Source: Pseudomonas mendocina (GTDB taxonomy: Bacteria > Pseudomonadota > Gammaproteobacteria > Pseudomonadales > Pseudomonadaceae). Taken from it: a stretch of DNA of 64,000 nt. Where the stretch lies: positions 2,108,001 to 2,172,000 of the forward strand of contig NZ_LR134290.1 in the NCBI RefSeq assembly GCF_900636545.1, written 5' to 3'. The position numbers and the translations under genes are program-made. Shown here in pieces: positions 1-9,859 of the stretch (positions within the stretch are counted from its first letter, which is position 1; each line of letters starts with the position of its first letter). Below the pieces are notes generated by a model. It saw only the letters and a list, made by a program, of their open reading frames with translations. It was not told the DNA's origin and ran no database searches.

Positions 1-23
1 TTGGCGAACTGACAAACGCCAGC

Positions 24-75
24 TATGACGTCATACAACGCATGGTGTAGTGGCTGATTGATTTGTGTACAATTG
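24..75. promoter_or_regulatory. Palindromes upstream of the GntR regulator
   Basis: Two palindromes precede the regulator gene. TATGACGTCATA at 24-35 is a perfect 12-bp palindrome, and TTGTGTACAA at 63-72 has TTGT/ACAA arms like those bound by several GntR/FCD regulators. TACAAT at 68-73 could also serve as a -10 element. An autoregulatory operator is inferred, not shown. Confidence 0.4.
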
Positions 76-176
76 CCCCAATTTTTTTCTGATGTTTTTT
101 CGCTCGGTGCTTGTCAGCTACCGGGTAGAACACAGTAGAGTCGCAGTGTCGCCGACTCTCATTGACGCGAGCCAGA

Positions 177-944
177 ATGAACGATCAATTGCAGCCTCTC
201 AAGAAGCAGCCGCGCACGGGTAAAAGCAGCCGTAGCGGGACTCAGGACGATGTCGTATATGCCCACATTTTCGATGCCATTCTTGAGCAGCGATTGGCGC
301 CCGGCACCAAGCTGAGCGAAGAGGCGCTGGGTGAGATCTTTGGCGTCAGCCGCACCATCATTCGTCGCGCCCTGTCACGTTTGGCCCACGAGGGTGTGGT
401 ACTGCTGCGCCCGAACCGCGGTGCGGTAGTGGCCAGCCCGAGCGTCGAAGAAGCCCGGCAGATCTTCTATGCGCGTCGTCTGGTCGAGCGTGCCATCACC
501 GAGCTGGCCGTCGAGCACGCCACTGCTGAGCAGCTCGCTGAGCTACGGCAGATGGTCAAGGACGAGCAGGACAGCTTCTCCCGTGGTGATCGTGGTGCGG
601 GTATCCGTTTGTCCGGCGAGTTCCACCTGAAACTGGCGGAGGCTGCGCGTAATGCACCGCTGGTGAGTTTCCAGCGCAGCCTGGTGTCGCAGACCTCGCT
701 GATCATCGCCCAGTACGAAAGCGGCAGCCGCTCGCATTGCTCCTACGACGAACACAATCAACTGATCGACGCCATCGAGGCTCGCGATGCCGAACGTGCG
801 GTGCACCTGATGATGCATCACATGGATCACATCGACAGCAAGCTGAACCTGGACGAGGAAAGCGCCTCCGACGACCTGCATGCAGTGTTCTCCCACCTGC
901 TTCAGACCAAGAAGAAAACCGGCCGCAGCGCTGCCAATCGCTGA
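177..944 (+). CDS. GntR family regulator, FCD type, probably of purine catabolism
   Basis: A 255-residue transcription factor. The N-terminal winged helix (about residues 30-95) has the GntR pattern, with the recognition helix around VSRTIIRRALSRL. It is followed by an all-helical FCD ligand-binding domain (about 100-235) with the conserved acidic and histidine positions (for example FHLKLAEAARN and the HxxMxxHM stretch near the end). ATG 177 is preferred; an in-frame TTG at 162 would add five residues. It ends just before a strong terminator and faces the convergent guaD-xdh genes, which suggests control of xanthine/guanine catabolism. The effector is unknown. Confidence 0.85.
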   Translation: MNDQLQPLKKQPRTGKSSRSGTQDDVVYAHIFDAILEQRLAPGTKLSEEALGEIFGVSRTIIRRALSRLAHEGVVLLRPNRGAVVASPSVEEARQIFYARRLVERAITELAVEHATAEQLAELRQMVKDEQDSFSRGDRGAGIRLSGEFHLKLAEAARNAPLVSFQRSLVSQTSLIIAQYESGSRSHCSYDEHNQLIDAIEARDAERAVHLMMHHMDHIDSKLNLDEESASDDLHAVFSHLLQTKKKTGRSAANR

Positions 945-962
945 CCGACTGCGTGTAATAAG

Positions 963-994
963 AAAGCCCCGATGCTCGCGCCTCGGGGCTTTTT
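963..994 (+). terminator. Rho-independent terminator after the GntR gene
   Basis: A perfect 10-bp stem, AAAGCCCCGA (963-972) and TCGGGGCTTT (983-992), is followed by further T residues. It lies 18 nt after the stop codon and ends the regulator transcript. Confidence 0.9.
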
Positions 995-1033
995 GGTTGG
1001 GGAGACTATGTGGCTGAGGCAGGGCACGTTTGT

Positions 1034-1103
1034 GTAGGAGCGGCTTCAGCCGCGAAGCTTTCAAGCATACCTACAGCCTGATCGCGGATAAATCCCCTTC
1101 TAC
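1034..1103. repeat. REP/REPIN-type element
   Basis: GTAGGAGCGGCTTCAGCCGC (1034 onward) is a typical pseudomonad REP core with an internal GCGGCTtcAGCCGC palindrome. An oppositely oriented, diverged partner ends in CCCCTTCTAC at 1103. It sits between the convergent regulator and guaD genes, the usual place for such elements. Confidence 0.75.
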
Positions 1104-1124
1104 GAGGTGCGTAGATCGTCGTCT

Positions 1125-2429
1125 TCAATCGCGCTGGTGCACCGAGACACCGGCGGCGAAGGTCTCTTTCACGGTGCGGTCATCGCCAAGCATGGTCAGG
1201 GCGAACAGGCGTTCTTCCAGGCTCTTGGCCTGCTGCATGCGGTAACTGATCAGCGGCGTGGCGTTGTAGTCCAGCACCAGGAAATCGGCGTCCTTTCCGG
1301 GCATGAAGTTGCCCAGCTTGTCGTCCAGATACAGCGCGTTGGCGCCGCCCAGGGTGGCCAGGTACAACGACTTGAACGGATCGAGCTTCTTGCCCTGTAG
1401 CTGCATGATCTTGTACGCCTCGTTCAGCGATTGCAGTTGGCTGAAGCTGGTGCCGGCGCCGACGTCGGTGCCCAGGCCTACCCGTACGCCATGTTCTTCC
1501 AGCTTGTTCAGGTCGAAAAGGCCGCTGCCGAGGAACAGGTTGGAGGTCGGGCAGAAGGCGACAGCCGAGCCGGTCTCGGCCAGGCGCTTGCACTCGTCGT
1601 CGCACAGGTGCACGCCATGGGCGAACACTGCGCGCGGGCCGATCAGTTTGTGGTGGTCGTAGACGTCCAGATAGCCCTTGCGTGCCGGGAACAGATCCTT
1701 GACCCAGGCGACCTCGGCCTTGTTTTCGGAAATGTGGGTGTGCATGTACAGGTCCGGATACTCACCGAACAGCTTACCGGCCAGATCCAACTGCTCCGGT
1801 GTACTGGTGGGGGCGAAGCGCGGGGTGACGGCGTAGTGCAGGCGGCCTTTGCCGTGCCAGCGTTCGATCAGTGCCTTGCTTTCTGCATAGCCGGTTTCGG
1901 CGGTTTCGGTCAGGTAGTCGGGGGCATTGCGATCCATCAGCACCTTGCCGGCGATCATGCGCAGGTTGAGCTTGTCGGCCTGCTCGAAGAAGGCATCCAC
2001 CGACTGCGGGTGCACGCTGCCGAATACCAGGGCGGTGGTGGTGCCGTTGCGCAGCAGTTCCTTGAGGAAGATCGCCGCCACGTCGCTGGCATGCGCCTTG
2101 TCTTCGAACTGTTTCTCGGTGGGGAAGGTGTAGGTGTTGAGCCAGTCCAGCAACTGCTCGCCATAGGAGGCGATCATGCCGGTCTGCGGGTAGTGAATAT
2201 GGGTGTCGATGAAGCCTGGGGTGATCAGCGCATCGCGGTAGTGCTGGACCTCGACGTCGGTCAGCTTGGACAGCAGCTCGGCAGCTGCACCAACCTGGGC
2301 GACCTTGCCGTTTTCGATCAGCAGAATGCCGTCCTCGAAATACTGATAGGACTGCTCGATACCGACCACGGTCGGGTCGGCAAGGCTGTGCAGGATGGCT
2401 GCGCGGTAGGCTTTGCGGGTGTTGCTCAT
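1125..2429 (-). CDS. guaD: Guanine deaminase
   Basis: A 434-residue amidohydrolase that deaminates guanine to xanthine, the substrate of the xanthine dehydrogenase encoded by the same gene group. Metal-site motifs are visible: THIHYPQ near the N-terminus, HTHISE in the middle, HGVHLCD, and GLGTDVGAGTS with the last metal-binding Asp. The start at 2429 gives the usual N-terminus (MSNTRKAY); the reading frame stays open to 2498 but that extension looks non-coding. It is last in the leftward xdhA-xdhB-xdhC-guaD order, 72 nt beyond the xdhC stop. Confidence 0.93.
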   Translation of the reverse strand: MSNTRKAYRAAILHSLADPTVVGIEQSYQYFEDGILLIENGKVAQVGAAAELLSKLTDVEVQHYRDALITPGFIDTHIHYPQTGMIASYGEQLLDWLNTYTFPTEKQFEDKAHASDVAAIFLKELLRNGTTTALVFGSVHPQSVDAFFEQADKLNLRMIAGKVLMDRNAPDYLTETAETGYAESKALIERWHGKGRLHYAVTPRFAPTSTPEQLDLAGKLFGEYPDLYMHTHISENKAEVAWVKDLFPARKGYLDVYDHHKLIGPRAVFAHGVHLCDDECKRLAETGSAVAFCPTSNLFLGSGLFDLNKLEEHGVRVGLGTDVGAGTSFSQLQSLNEAYKIMQLQGKKLDPFKSLYLATLGGANALYLDDKLGNFMPGKDADFLVLDYNATPLISYRMQQAKSLEERLFALTMLGDDRTVKETFAAGVSVHQRD

Positions 2430-2501
2430 CGTGTGAATCTCAATCAGTGGGGTGCGCTGGGTGCACCAAAAAAATGGGTAGTGCGCACAGCGCACCAATA
2501 A

Positions 2502-3332
2502 TCAGGACCGGCGCGAGGCCGGCAGCAGCTTGGCTACGCTGGATTCGCCTTTCTTCACGTCCTGGCCGAAGTTTGCGTTGTAGGTAGCGATCACTTCGCC
2601 GGCGATGGATACGGCAATTTCCACCGGCAGTTTGCCTTTCACTTCGGCCAGGCCCATGGGGCAGCGCATCCGTGACATCAACGTTTCCTCGAAGCCGCGT
2701 TCGCGCAGGCGGTGTTCGAACTTGACGCGCTTGGTCTTCGAGCCGATCAGGCCGTAGTAGGCGAAGTCGCCGCGTTTGAGGATCGCCGCGGTCAGCTCCA
2801 GATCAAGCTGATGGTTGTGGGTCATGACGATGTAATAGCTACCAGGCGGCATGTTCTCCACCTCGTCGACCACATCCTCATTGACGATCTTCTGCGCGCC
2901 GGCGGGGATATGCTCGGGGAATTCGTTCTCCCGCGAGTCGATCCAGCGCACCTTGCACGGCAGGCTGGCGAGCAGCGGCACCAGTGCGCGACCGACATGG
3001 CCGGCGCCGAACACCGCGATCTGCGCCTGTGGCTGGCCCATGGGTTCGAACAGCAGCACGGTGGCGCCACCGCAGCATTGGCCAAGGCTCGCGCCAAGGG
3101 AGAAGCGCTCCAGGCGGGTGTCCTGGCTGCGGCTGGCGAGCATCTCGCGCGCCATCTCCATGGCCTTGTATTCCAGATGACCGCCGCCGATGGTCTCGAA
3201 GATGCGCTCGGCGGTGACCACCATCTTCGAGCCGGCATTACGTGGCGTCGAGCCGCGCTCTTCGATGATGGTCACCAGAACGCAGGCTTCACCTTGTTGT
3301 TGCAGGTCGGCGAGGGCGCTGATCCAGCTCAT
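2502..3332 (-). CDS. xdhC: Xanthine dehydrogenase accessory protein XdhC
   Basis: A 276-residue molybdenum-cofactor chaperone that binds and sulfurates Moco and inserts it into XdhB. The N-terminal XdhC/CoxI motif (GSTPRNAGSKMVV, then GGGHLEYKA) and the C-terminal Rossmann-like part (VFGAGHVGRALVPLL; YYIVMTHNHQLDLE; YYGLIGSKTKR) are both present. A GGAGG ribosome site lies 8 nt ahead of ATG 3332. It follows xdhB after a 208-nt gap that contains a long REP-like hairpin. Confidence 0.93.
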   Translation of the reverse strand: MSWISALADLQQQGEACVLVTIIEERGSTPRNAGSKMVVTAERIFETIGGGHLEYKAMEMAREMLASRSQDTRLERFSLGASLGQCCGGATVLLFEPMGQPQAQIAVFGAGHVGRALVPLLASLPCKVRWIDSRENEFPEHIPAGAQKIVNEDVVDEVENMPPGSYYIVMTHNHQLDLELTAAILKRGDFAYYGLIGSKTKRVKFEHRLRERGFEETLMSRMRCPMGLAEVKGKLPVEIAVSIAGEVIATYNANFGQDVKKGESSVAKLLPASRRS

Positions 3333-3485
3333 TTGCTCAGCCTCCAGGAAGGTGTGGTCTGTCCCGGGCGCGGTAGGCGCCAGTTGCTCGGCGAAGGGGC
3401 CAGAATCGGCTCCGGTACCGGGCGAGCGGGTGGATTATTCGGTTCGGTGTGTCTTGTCATTGTTGTACACCTCTTTGCTTTGGGT

Positions 3486-3538
3486 CGTAGCCCGGATGCA
3501 ATCCGGGGCAGGGTTCCCCGGATTTCATCCGGGCTACG
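3486..3538. repeat. Long palindromic REP-like hairpin inside the xdh gene group
   Basis: The outer arms CGTAGCCCGGATG (3486-3498) and CATCCGGGCTACG (3526-3538) pair perfectly over 13 bp. Inner arms ATCCGGGG/CCCCGGAT extend the stem. It starts 2 nt beyond the xdhB stop codon, so the transcript would form a strong hairpin between xdhB and xdhC. It has no T-run of a standard terminator. Confidence 0.75.
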
Positions 3539-3540
3539 AA

Positions 3541-5937
3541 TCAGGCCGGTTCGACCTCGGCAGTGCTGGCTGCCTTGGCCTGAGCCTTCAGCTTGCGCAT
3601 CTGCTCCACACCCCAGAGCACGCGCTCAGGCGTGGCCGGCGCGTCGATCTGAGGCTGCACCTTGTAGTCGGCCAGGCTCGCCACTGCGTCCTTCAGGGCG
3701 CACCAGGCTGCGATGCCGAGCATGAACGGCGGTTCGCCGACGGCCTTGGAGTGGAAAACGGTGTCTTCCGGGTTCTTGCGGTTCTCCACCAGCTTCACGC
3801 GCAGGTCGATAGGCATGTCGGCAATTGCCGGGATCTTGTAGCTGGCCGGGCCGTTGGTCATCAGCTTGCCCTTGGCGTTCCATACCAACTCTTCCATGGT
3901 CAGCCAGCCCATACCCTGTACGAAGGCACCTTCGACCTGGCCGATGTCGATGGCCGGGTTCAGCGAGTCGCCGACGTCGTGCAGGATGTCGCCGCGCAGC
4001 ATGCGGTATTCGCCGGTCAGGGTGTCGACCAGCACTTCCACGCAGGCCACGCCGTAGGCGTAGTAGTAGAAGGGGCGGCCGGCTGCCTTGTCGCGGTCGT
4101 AGTAGATCTTCGGGGTGCGGTAGAAGCCGGTCGACGACAGCGAGACCTGGCCGAAGTAGGCCTTCTGGATCATCTCTTCGAACGACAGGAAGTGATCACG
4201 CACGCGCACCTGGCCGTTGCGGAATTCGACGTCTTCCGGGGTGACCTTGTACTCGCGCACCAGGAAGTCGACCAGGCGCTGCTTGATGGTCTCGGCCGCG
4301 TTCTTCGCCGCCATGCCGTTGAGGTCGGCGCCGCTGGAGGCGGCGGTTGGAGAGGTGTTGGGCACCTTGTCGGTGTTGGTGGCGGTGATCTGGATGCGCT
4401 CGATATCGACCTGGAACACCTCGGCCACCACCTGCGCCACCTTGGTGTTGAGGCCCTGGCCCATCTCGGTGCCACCGTGGTTGAGGTGGATCGAACCGTC
4501 GGTATAGATGTGGATCAGCGCGCCGGCCTGGTTGAGGAAGGTGGCGGTGAAGCTGATGCCGAATTTTACCGGGGTCATGGCCAAGCCCTTCTTCAGCACC
4601 GGGCTTTTCTGATTGAACTCGATGATTTCGCGACGGCGCTTGGCGTACTCGGCGCTTTCCTCCAGCTCGGCGGTCATCTCGTGGATGACGTTGTGCTCGA
4701 CGGTCTGGTGGTAGTGGGTGACGTTGCGCTCGGTCTTGCCGTAGTAGTTGAGCTTGCGCACTTCCAGCGGGTCCTTGCCCAGGCTGCGGGCCACGGCGTC
4801 CATCACTTCCTCGATGGCGACCATGCCCTGTGGGCCGCCGAAACCACGGTAGGCGGTGTTCGAGGCGGTGTTGGTCTTGCAGCGGTGACCGTTGATGGTG
4901 GCGTTGCCGAGGAAGTAGGCGTTGTCCGAGTGGAACATGGCGCGGTCGACGATGGAGCCGGACAGGTCCGGCGAGTAGCCGCAGTTGCCGGCCAGGTCCA
5001 TCTCGATGCCGTGCAGCAGGCCGTCGTCATCGAAGCCGACGTCGTACTCGACGTAGAAGGGGTGACGCTTGCCGGTCATGCTCATGTCTTCCATGCGCGG
5101 CAGACGCATCTTGGTCGGCCGGCCGGTGAGATGGGCGATCACTGCGCACAGGCACGCCGGGCCGGCGGCCTGGGTTTCCTTGCCGCCGAAACCGCCGCCA
5201 ATGCGACGCATGTCGATGACGATCTTGTTCATTGGCACGCCGAGCACTTCGGCCACCAGCTTCTGTACCTCGGTGGGGTTCTGCGTCGAGGTGTAGACCA
5301 GCATGCCGCCGTCTTCGGTGGGCATGACCGAGGAAATCTGGGTTTCCAGGTAGAAGTGCTCCTGGCCGCCGATATGCAGGGTGCCCTGCAGGCGACGCGG
5401 GGCGCTGGCCAGCTTGCTGGCCGAGTCACCGATGCGGTGGGTGTGGCTGGCGAGCACGAAATGCTTCTTGCGGTAGGCCTCGACGACGTCGAGCACCGGC
5501 TCCAGGTCTTCGTATTCGACGATGGCGGCCATGGCCGCCTTACGCGCGGTTTCCAGACTGTCAGCGGCTACCGCCAGCACCACCTGGCCAACGTACTCGA
5601 CCTTGCCATCGGCTAGCAGCGGGTCACCGGCGACCACCGGGCCGATGTCCAGCTGGCCCGGTACGTCATCCTTGGTGATGGCGATGGCCACACCCGGAAT
5701 CTCGTAGCAGGGGCTGGTGTCGATGCGCACGATGCGCGCATGGGCACGGTCTGACTGGCGCGCATAGACATGCAACTGGTTGGGGAATTCCAGGCGGTCG
5801 TCGACATAGACCGCTTCGCCGGACACATGCTTGTCCGCGCTCTCGTGCTTGACGCTGCGGCCGACGCCGCTGGTCATGCCGGCGCGGAACAGGGCGGCCA
5901 GCTCTTCCTGGGATTTGTGTTCGATATGACTGGACAT
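3541..5937 (-). CDS. xdhB: Xanthine dehydrogenase, molybdopterin-binding large subunit
   Basis: The 798-residue catalytic subunit that oxidises hypoxanthine to xanthine and xanthine to urate at a molybdenum site. Moco-binding signatures include GGGFGGKETQ, TAYRGFGGPQGM, EMGQGLNTK and the late KAVGEPPFML, which holds the catalytic Glu. The length fits two-subunit bacterial enzymes of the Rhodobacter type. ATG 5937 is chosen because a GGAGG site lies 6 nt upstream, though the frame continues to 5949. It lies 62 nt after xdhA and is presumably co-transcribed with it. Confidence 0.95.
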   Translation of the reverse strand: MSSHIEHKSQEELAALFRAGMTSGVGRSVKHESADKHVSGEAVYVDDRLEFPNQLHVYARQSDRAHARIVRIDTSPCYEIPGVAIAITKDDVPGQLDIGPVVAGDPLLADGKVEYVGQVVLAVAADSLETARKAAMAAIVEYEDLEPVLDVVEAYRKKHFVLASHTHRIGDSASKLASAPRRLQGTLHIGGQEHFYLETQISSVMPTEDGGMLVYTSTQNPTEVQKLVAEVLGVPMNKIVIDMRRIGGGFGGKETQAAGPACLCAVIAHLTGRPTKMRLPRMEDMSMTGKRHPFYVEYDVGFDDDGLLHGIEMDLAGNCGYSPDLSGSIVDRAMFHSDNAYFLGNATINGHRCKTNTASNTAYRGFGGPQGMVAIEEVMDAVARSLGKDPLEVRKLNYYGKTERNVTHYHQTVEHNVIHEMTAELEESAEYAKRRREIIEFNQKSPVLKKGLAMTPVKFGISFTATFLNQAGALIHIYTDGSIHLNHGGTEMGQGLNTKVAQVVAEVFQVDIERIQITATNTDKVPNTSPTAASSGADLNGMAAKNAAETIKQRLVDFLVREYKVTPEDVEFRNGQVRVRDHFLSFEEMIQKAYFGQVSLSSTGFYRTPKIYYDRDKAAGRPFYYYAYGVACVEVLVDTLTGEYRMLRGDILHDVGDSLNPAIDIGQVEGAFVQGMGWLTMEELVWNAKGKLMTNGPASYKIPAIADMPIDLRVKLVENRKNPEDTVFHSKAVGEPPFMLGIAAWCALKDAVASLADYKVQPQIDAPATPERVLWGVEQMRKLKAQAKAASTAEVEPA

Positions 5938-5999
5938 CTTCGCCTCCAAAACTTCGCATGCCGCCGGACGTGCCGGTGGCGAATCAATTCACTGCGCCA

Positions 6000-7439
<1,440 letters not shown>

Positions 7440-7532
7440 GGACGACCTCCAGGCACTTTATTGTTATGAATCGGTGGCTCGCCGGGTACTGCGCACGCGT
7501 TGCAAGGCCCGGGCGTGATTGGCCATGGAGGC

Positions 7533-7561
7533 AATCTAGGGTTTTCTGACTTTTGGGTCAA
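7533..7561 (-). promoter_or_regulatory. Sigma-70 promoter of the xdhA operon
   Basis: On the minus strand TTGACC (7561-7556), a 17-nt spacer and TAGATT (7538-7533) match -35/-10 consensus well. Transcription would begin near 7526, giving a leader of roughly 87 nt before the TTG start. The -35 box is embedded in one of two palindromes. Confidence 0.65.
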
Positions 7562-7583
7562 CAAATATTTGACCTTGTGGTCA
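7547..7583. promoter_or_regulatory. Tandem TGAC-N6-GTCA operator candidates
   Basis: TGACTTTTGGGTCA (7547-7560) and TGACCTTGTGGTCA (7570-7583) have the same TGAC-N6-GTCA form, with starts 23 bp apart, about two helical turns. The first overlaps the xdhA -35 box, which fits repression; the second lies just upstream. The binding protein is unknown; a GntR-type regulator is a reasonable guess. Confidence 0.55.
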
Positions 7584-7770
7584 GCTACTCGCCGTGCGTT
7601 TCAGTTATGAGCGCGACGGGTTCGGTCATGACCTGAGAGTAGCGACTTTCGTGCCAGTAAGGGGCTCTGCTGTGGGGCTTGTGCAATGTGTCGCAGGGTC
7701 GCCTAGATCGCGCGCGCCGATCTCTGGCGCCGATTGGCTGGTGCGCAAGGTGCGTTCTGGAAGGCAAACG

Positions 7771-7800
7771 AAACCCCGGGAGCCTGCACTGCCGGGGTTT
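7771..7800 (-). terminator. Terminator of alkB
   Basis: AAACCCCGG (7771-7779) pairs with CCGGGGTTT (7792-7800). Read on the minus strand it lies 27 nt past the alkB stop and is followed by a T-rich stretch, as expected for a Rho-independent terminator. Confidence 0.75.
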
Positions 7801-7826
7801 CTGGGAGTGTTCGAACAGGAGAGGGT

Positions 7827-8960
7827 TCAGGTCAACTGCGATTCGCTCAGTTGATGCTCTTCGCCTGCGTAGTAGGCGCGCACCTTGGGGTCCATCACCG
7901 CGCGCCAGAGTGGCGGGAAGAGGGCGAGCACGATCATTCCTGCATAGCCATTGGGCAGTTGTGGGCTGTCGTCGAAGTGGCGCAGCACCTGGTAACGACG
8001 TTTGGCATAGGCGTGGTGGTCGGAATGGCGCTGCAGATGGAACAGGAACAGATTGGTCAGCAGGAAGTTGCTGTTCCACGAGTGATGCGGATTGGTGCGT
8101 TCATATCGGCCATTATCCAGCTTGCGCCGATGTAGCCCGTAATGCTCGACGTAATTGACGATCTCCAGCAGGGTGAAGGCCATCACCGCCTGGCCGAGGA
8201 AGAACAGCGCGCCGAGCGTGCCGAAGGCCAGGGTGAAACCGAGCAGGAACAGTGCACTGATCGCATACCACCAGATCAGTTCGTTGCGCCAGTGCAGGGC
8301 CGGCAGGCCGCGACGCCCCAGGCGCTCGGCCTCCAGCTTCCAGGCATTGAGGAAGTTGTGCTTGTAGGCATGCGGCAGAAAGGCGTACAGGCTCTGGCCG
8401 AAGCGCGAGGAGGAGGCGTCCTCGGGCGTGGATACGTGCACGTGGTGGCCGCGTACATGCTCGACCTTGAAGCCGGCGTAGCACACCGCCGCCAGCAGCA
8501 GGCCGCCGGCATTCTGTTCCAGGCGCGGGTCCTTGTGGATCAGCTCGTGCGACACGGTAATGCCGATGGCACCCATCACCGTGCCGACCGACAGCACCCA
8601 GCCGAGTTGGCCGATCCAACTCCAGGCCGGATAGCTGACAAAAATCCAGCCGCTCCAGATCAGCATCGCCAGCAGCAGCGGTATGGTGGCCAGGCTAAGC
8701 AACCGGTAGTAGCCCTGAGCCTCAAGCGCTGGCACTTCGTCACGTTCGTCCGGGTTGGCCGGGTCGCGGCCAACGACGAAATCCAGCAGTGGAATGACGC
8801 CGAACACCACCGTGATCACCAGCCAGGCCCAGGCATCGGCATGGGCGCTACCCAGCGACCAGTAATAGCTGAGCGGTATACCGAATACCGGGATCAGCCA
8901 GATCCAGTAGCCGATCTTTTTCAGGGCCAGCATCCAGTTTGAGGGCAGGCGTTCGAACAT
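7827..8960 (-). CDS. alkB: Alkane 1-monooxygenase, AlkB2 type
   Basis: A 377-residue integral-membrane di-iron hydroxylase that oxidises the terminal methyl of medium/long n-alkanes using rubredoxin-supplied electrons. It shows the four histidine motifs of the family: HELIHKD, RGHHVHVSTPEDASSSR, NYVEHYGL and LQRHSDHHA. Several hydrophobic segments lie in the N-terminal half and one between the second and third motifs. The start at 8960 has GGAG upstream. Its position beside the gntR-smc-zipA-ligA block matches, from memory, alkB2 of P. aeruginosa. No rubredoxin gene is in the window. Confidence 0.93.
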   Translation of the reverse strand: MFERLPSNWMLALKKIGYWIWLIPVFGIPLSYYWSLGSAHADAWAWLVITVVFGVIPLLDFVVGRDPANPDERDEVPALEAQGYYRLLSLATIPLLLAMLIWSGWIFVSYPAWSWIGQLGWVLSVGTVMGAIGITVSHELIHKDPRLEQNAGGLLLAAVCYAGFKVEHVRGHHVHVSTPEDASSSRFGQSLYAFLPHAYKHNFLNAWKLEAERLGRRGLPALHWRNELIWWYAISALFLLGFTLAFGTLGALFFLGQAVMAFTLLEIVNYVEHYGLHRRKLDNGRYERTNPHHSWNSNFLLTNLFLFHLQRHSDHHAYAKRRYQVLRHFDDSPQLPNGYAGMIVLALFPPLWRAVMDPKVRAYYAGEEHQLSESQLT

Positions 8961-9000
8961 CGGATTCTCCGGGTCATTTTTGTTGTAGGTTTTGCGTAGG

Positions 9001-9029
9001 ATTGTAGGACGATCAGTTTTCGTGACCAT
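9001..9029 (-). promoter_or_regulatory. Possible alkB promoter
   Basis: On the minus strand TACAAT (9006-9001) is a good -10 box. The best -35 is TGGTCA (9028-9023) at a 16-nt spacing, a four-of-six match. The leader would be about 34 nt. Weak to moderate support. Confidence 0.35.
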
Positions 9030-9075
9030 GCCTGCGCGCCCGACCTTTCGAACGGAAACCACCTCACCGGGACGC

Positions 9076-9103
9076 TTGGCCCGGTAACACCCTGTGTTAC
9101 ACT
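9076..9103 (+). promoter_or_regulatory. Palindromic operator in the alkB/gntR divergent region
   Basis: GTAACAC-CCT-GTGTTAC (9084-9100) is a perfect 17-bp inverted repeat. It lies between possible -35 TTGGCC (9076-9081) and -10 TACACT (9098-9103) elements of the rightward regulator gene. Its place in the intergenic region of a divergent alkB/gntR pair fits a GntR operator controlling the regulator itself and perhaps alkB. Confidence 0.6.
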
Positions 9104-9193
9104 TCGCGTCTGTTTTTTTCAGCCTCCGCCCAGCCGTGGCGGGGCTCCCAGACTCGACTGCCTGCCCCTGGATCGACGCAAATAAGGAATGTC

Positions 9194-9853
9194 ATGACGT
9201 TCAAGGCCCCGGACAGCCTCGCCGAGCAAATCGCCCGCTACCTGGCCGAACGCATCATTCGCGGTGAGCTCAAGGAGCGCGAGCGCATCCAGGAGCAGAA
9301 AGTCACCCAGGCGCTGAATGTCAGCCGTGGTTCGGTACGCGAAGCGCTACTGATTCTCGAACGTCGCCACCTGATCGCGATCCTGCCGCGCCGCGGCGCC
9401 CAGGTCAGCGAACTGACCGCGCACCACGTCACCAGCCTCTATGCCCTGAGCATCGAGCTGTACGCCATGCTGGCCCGTGCGGTGATCGAGCACTGGCAGG
9501 TGGAAACCGACCTGGCGCCTTTCATCGATATCAAGAACCGGCTGCAGGACAGCCTCGAGCGTGGCGATATCGGTGCCTTCGTCGAGAACAGCTTCGACGT
9601 GATGCGCGCCGCCTTTCCCTTCGCCGACAACCCCTATCTGCAGGAAACCCTGGAGAATCTGCTGCCGGCCATCAGCCGCACCTACCACCTGGCGTTGGAA
9701 CGGCGCAAAGGCGAGATGGGCCAGTTCATGAACACCTTCGCCAGCCTGCTGCAGGCGATCATCGCCCGCGACCCCGTGCGTGCCCGCGAGGTGCTGCAGG
9801 CGTATGGCGAGCACAACTGCCAGTTGGTGCTGGCGACTTTGGCCGAGCGTTAA
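9194..9853 (+). CDS. GntR/FCD regulator divergent from alkB
   Basis: A 219-residue regulator. The winged helix occupies about residues 5-75 (LAEQIARYLAERI; VSRGSVREALLILERR; LPRRGAQVSELT) and an FCD domain of six helices fills the rest. The AAGGAA ribosome site precedes ATG 9194. It is divergent from the alkane hydroxylase gene, with a palindrome between them, so control of alkB is likely. It ends 6 nt before smc, so smc is probably read from the same promoter. Confidence 0.87.
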   Translation: MTFKAPDSLAEQIARYLAERIIRGELKERERIQEQKVTQALNVSRGSVREALLILERRHLIAILPRRGAQVSELTAHHVTSLYALSIELYAMLARAVIEHWQVETDLAPFIDIKNRLQDSLERGDIGAFVENSFDVMRAAFPFADNPYLQETLENLLPAISRTYHLALERRKGEMGQFMNTFASLLQAIIARDPVRAREVLQAYGEHNCQLVLATLAER

Positions 9854-9859
9854 GCCCAG

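Larger units (their letters stand above)
7440..7826. other. 387-nt gene-free region upstream of xdhA
   Basis: This stretch carries the xdhA 5' leader (about 87 nt), a sigma-70 promoter, two tandem palindromes, and the terminator of alkB at its right end. No coding signal was seen in it; the short frames here lack ribosome sites. Confidence 0.7.

Noticed and set aside
3190..5616. Open frame of 808 codons on the plus strand
   Set aside because: It is antisense to xdhB and xdhC, which have clear cofactor motifs. Val/His/Gly-rich composition is a GC-skew shadow.
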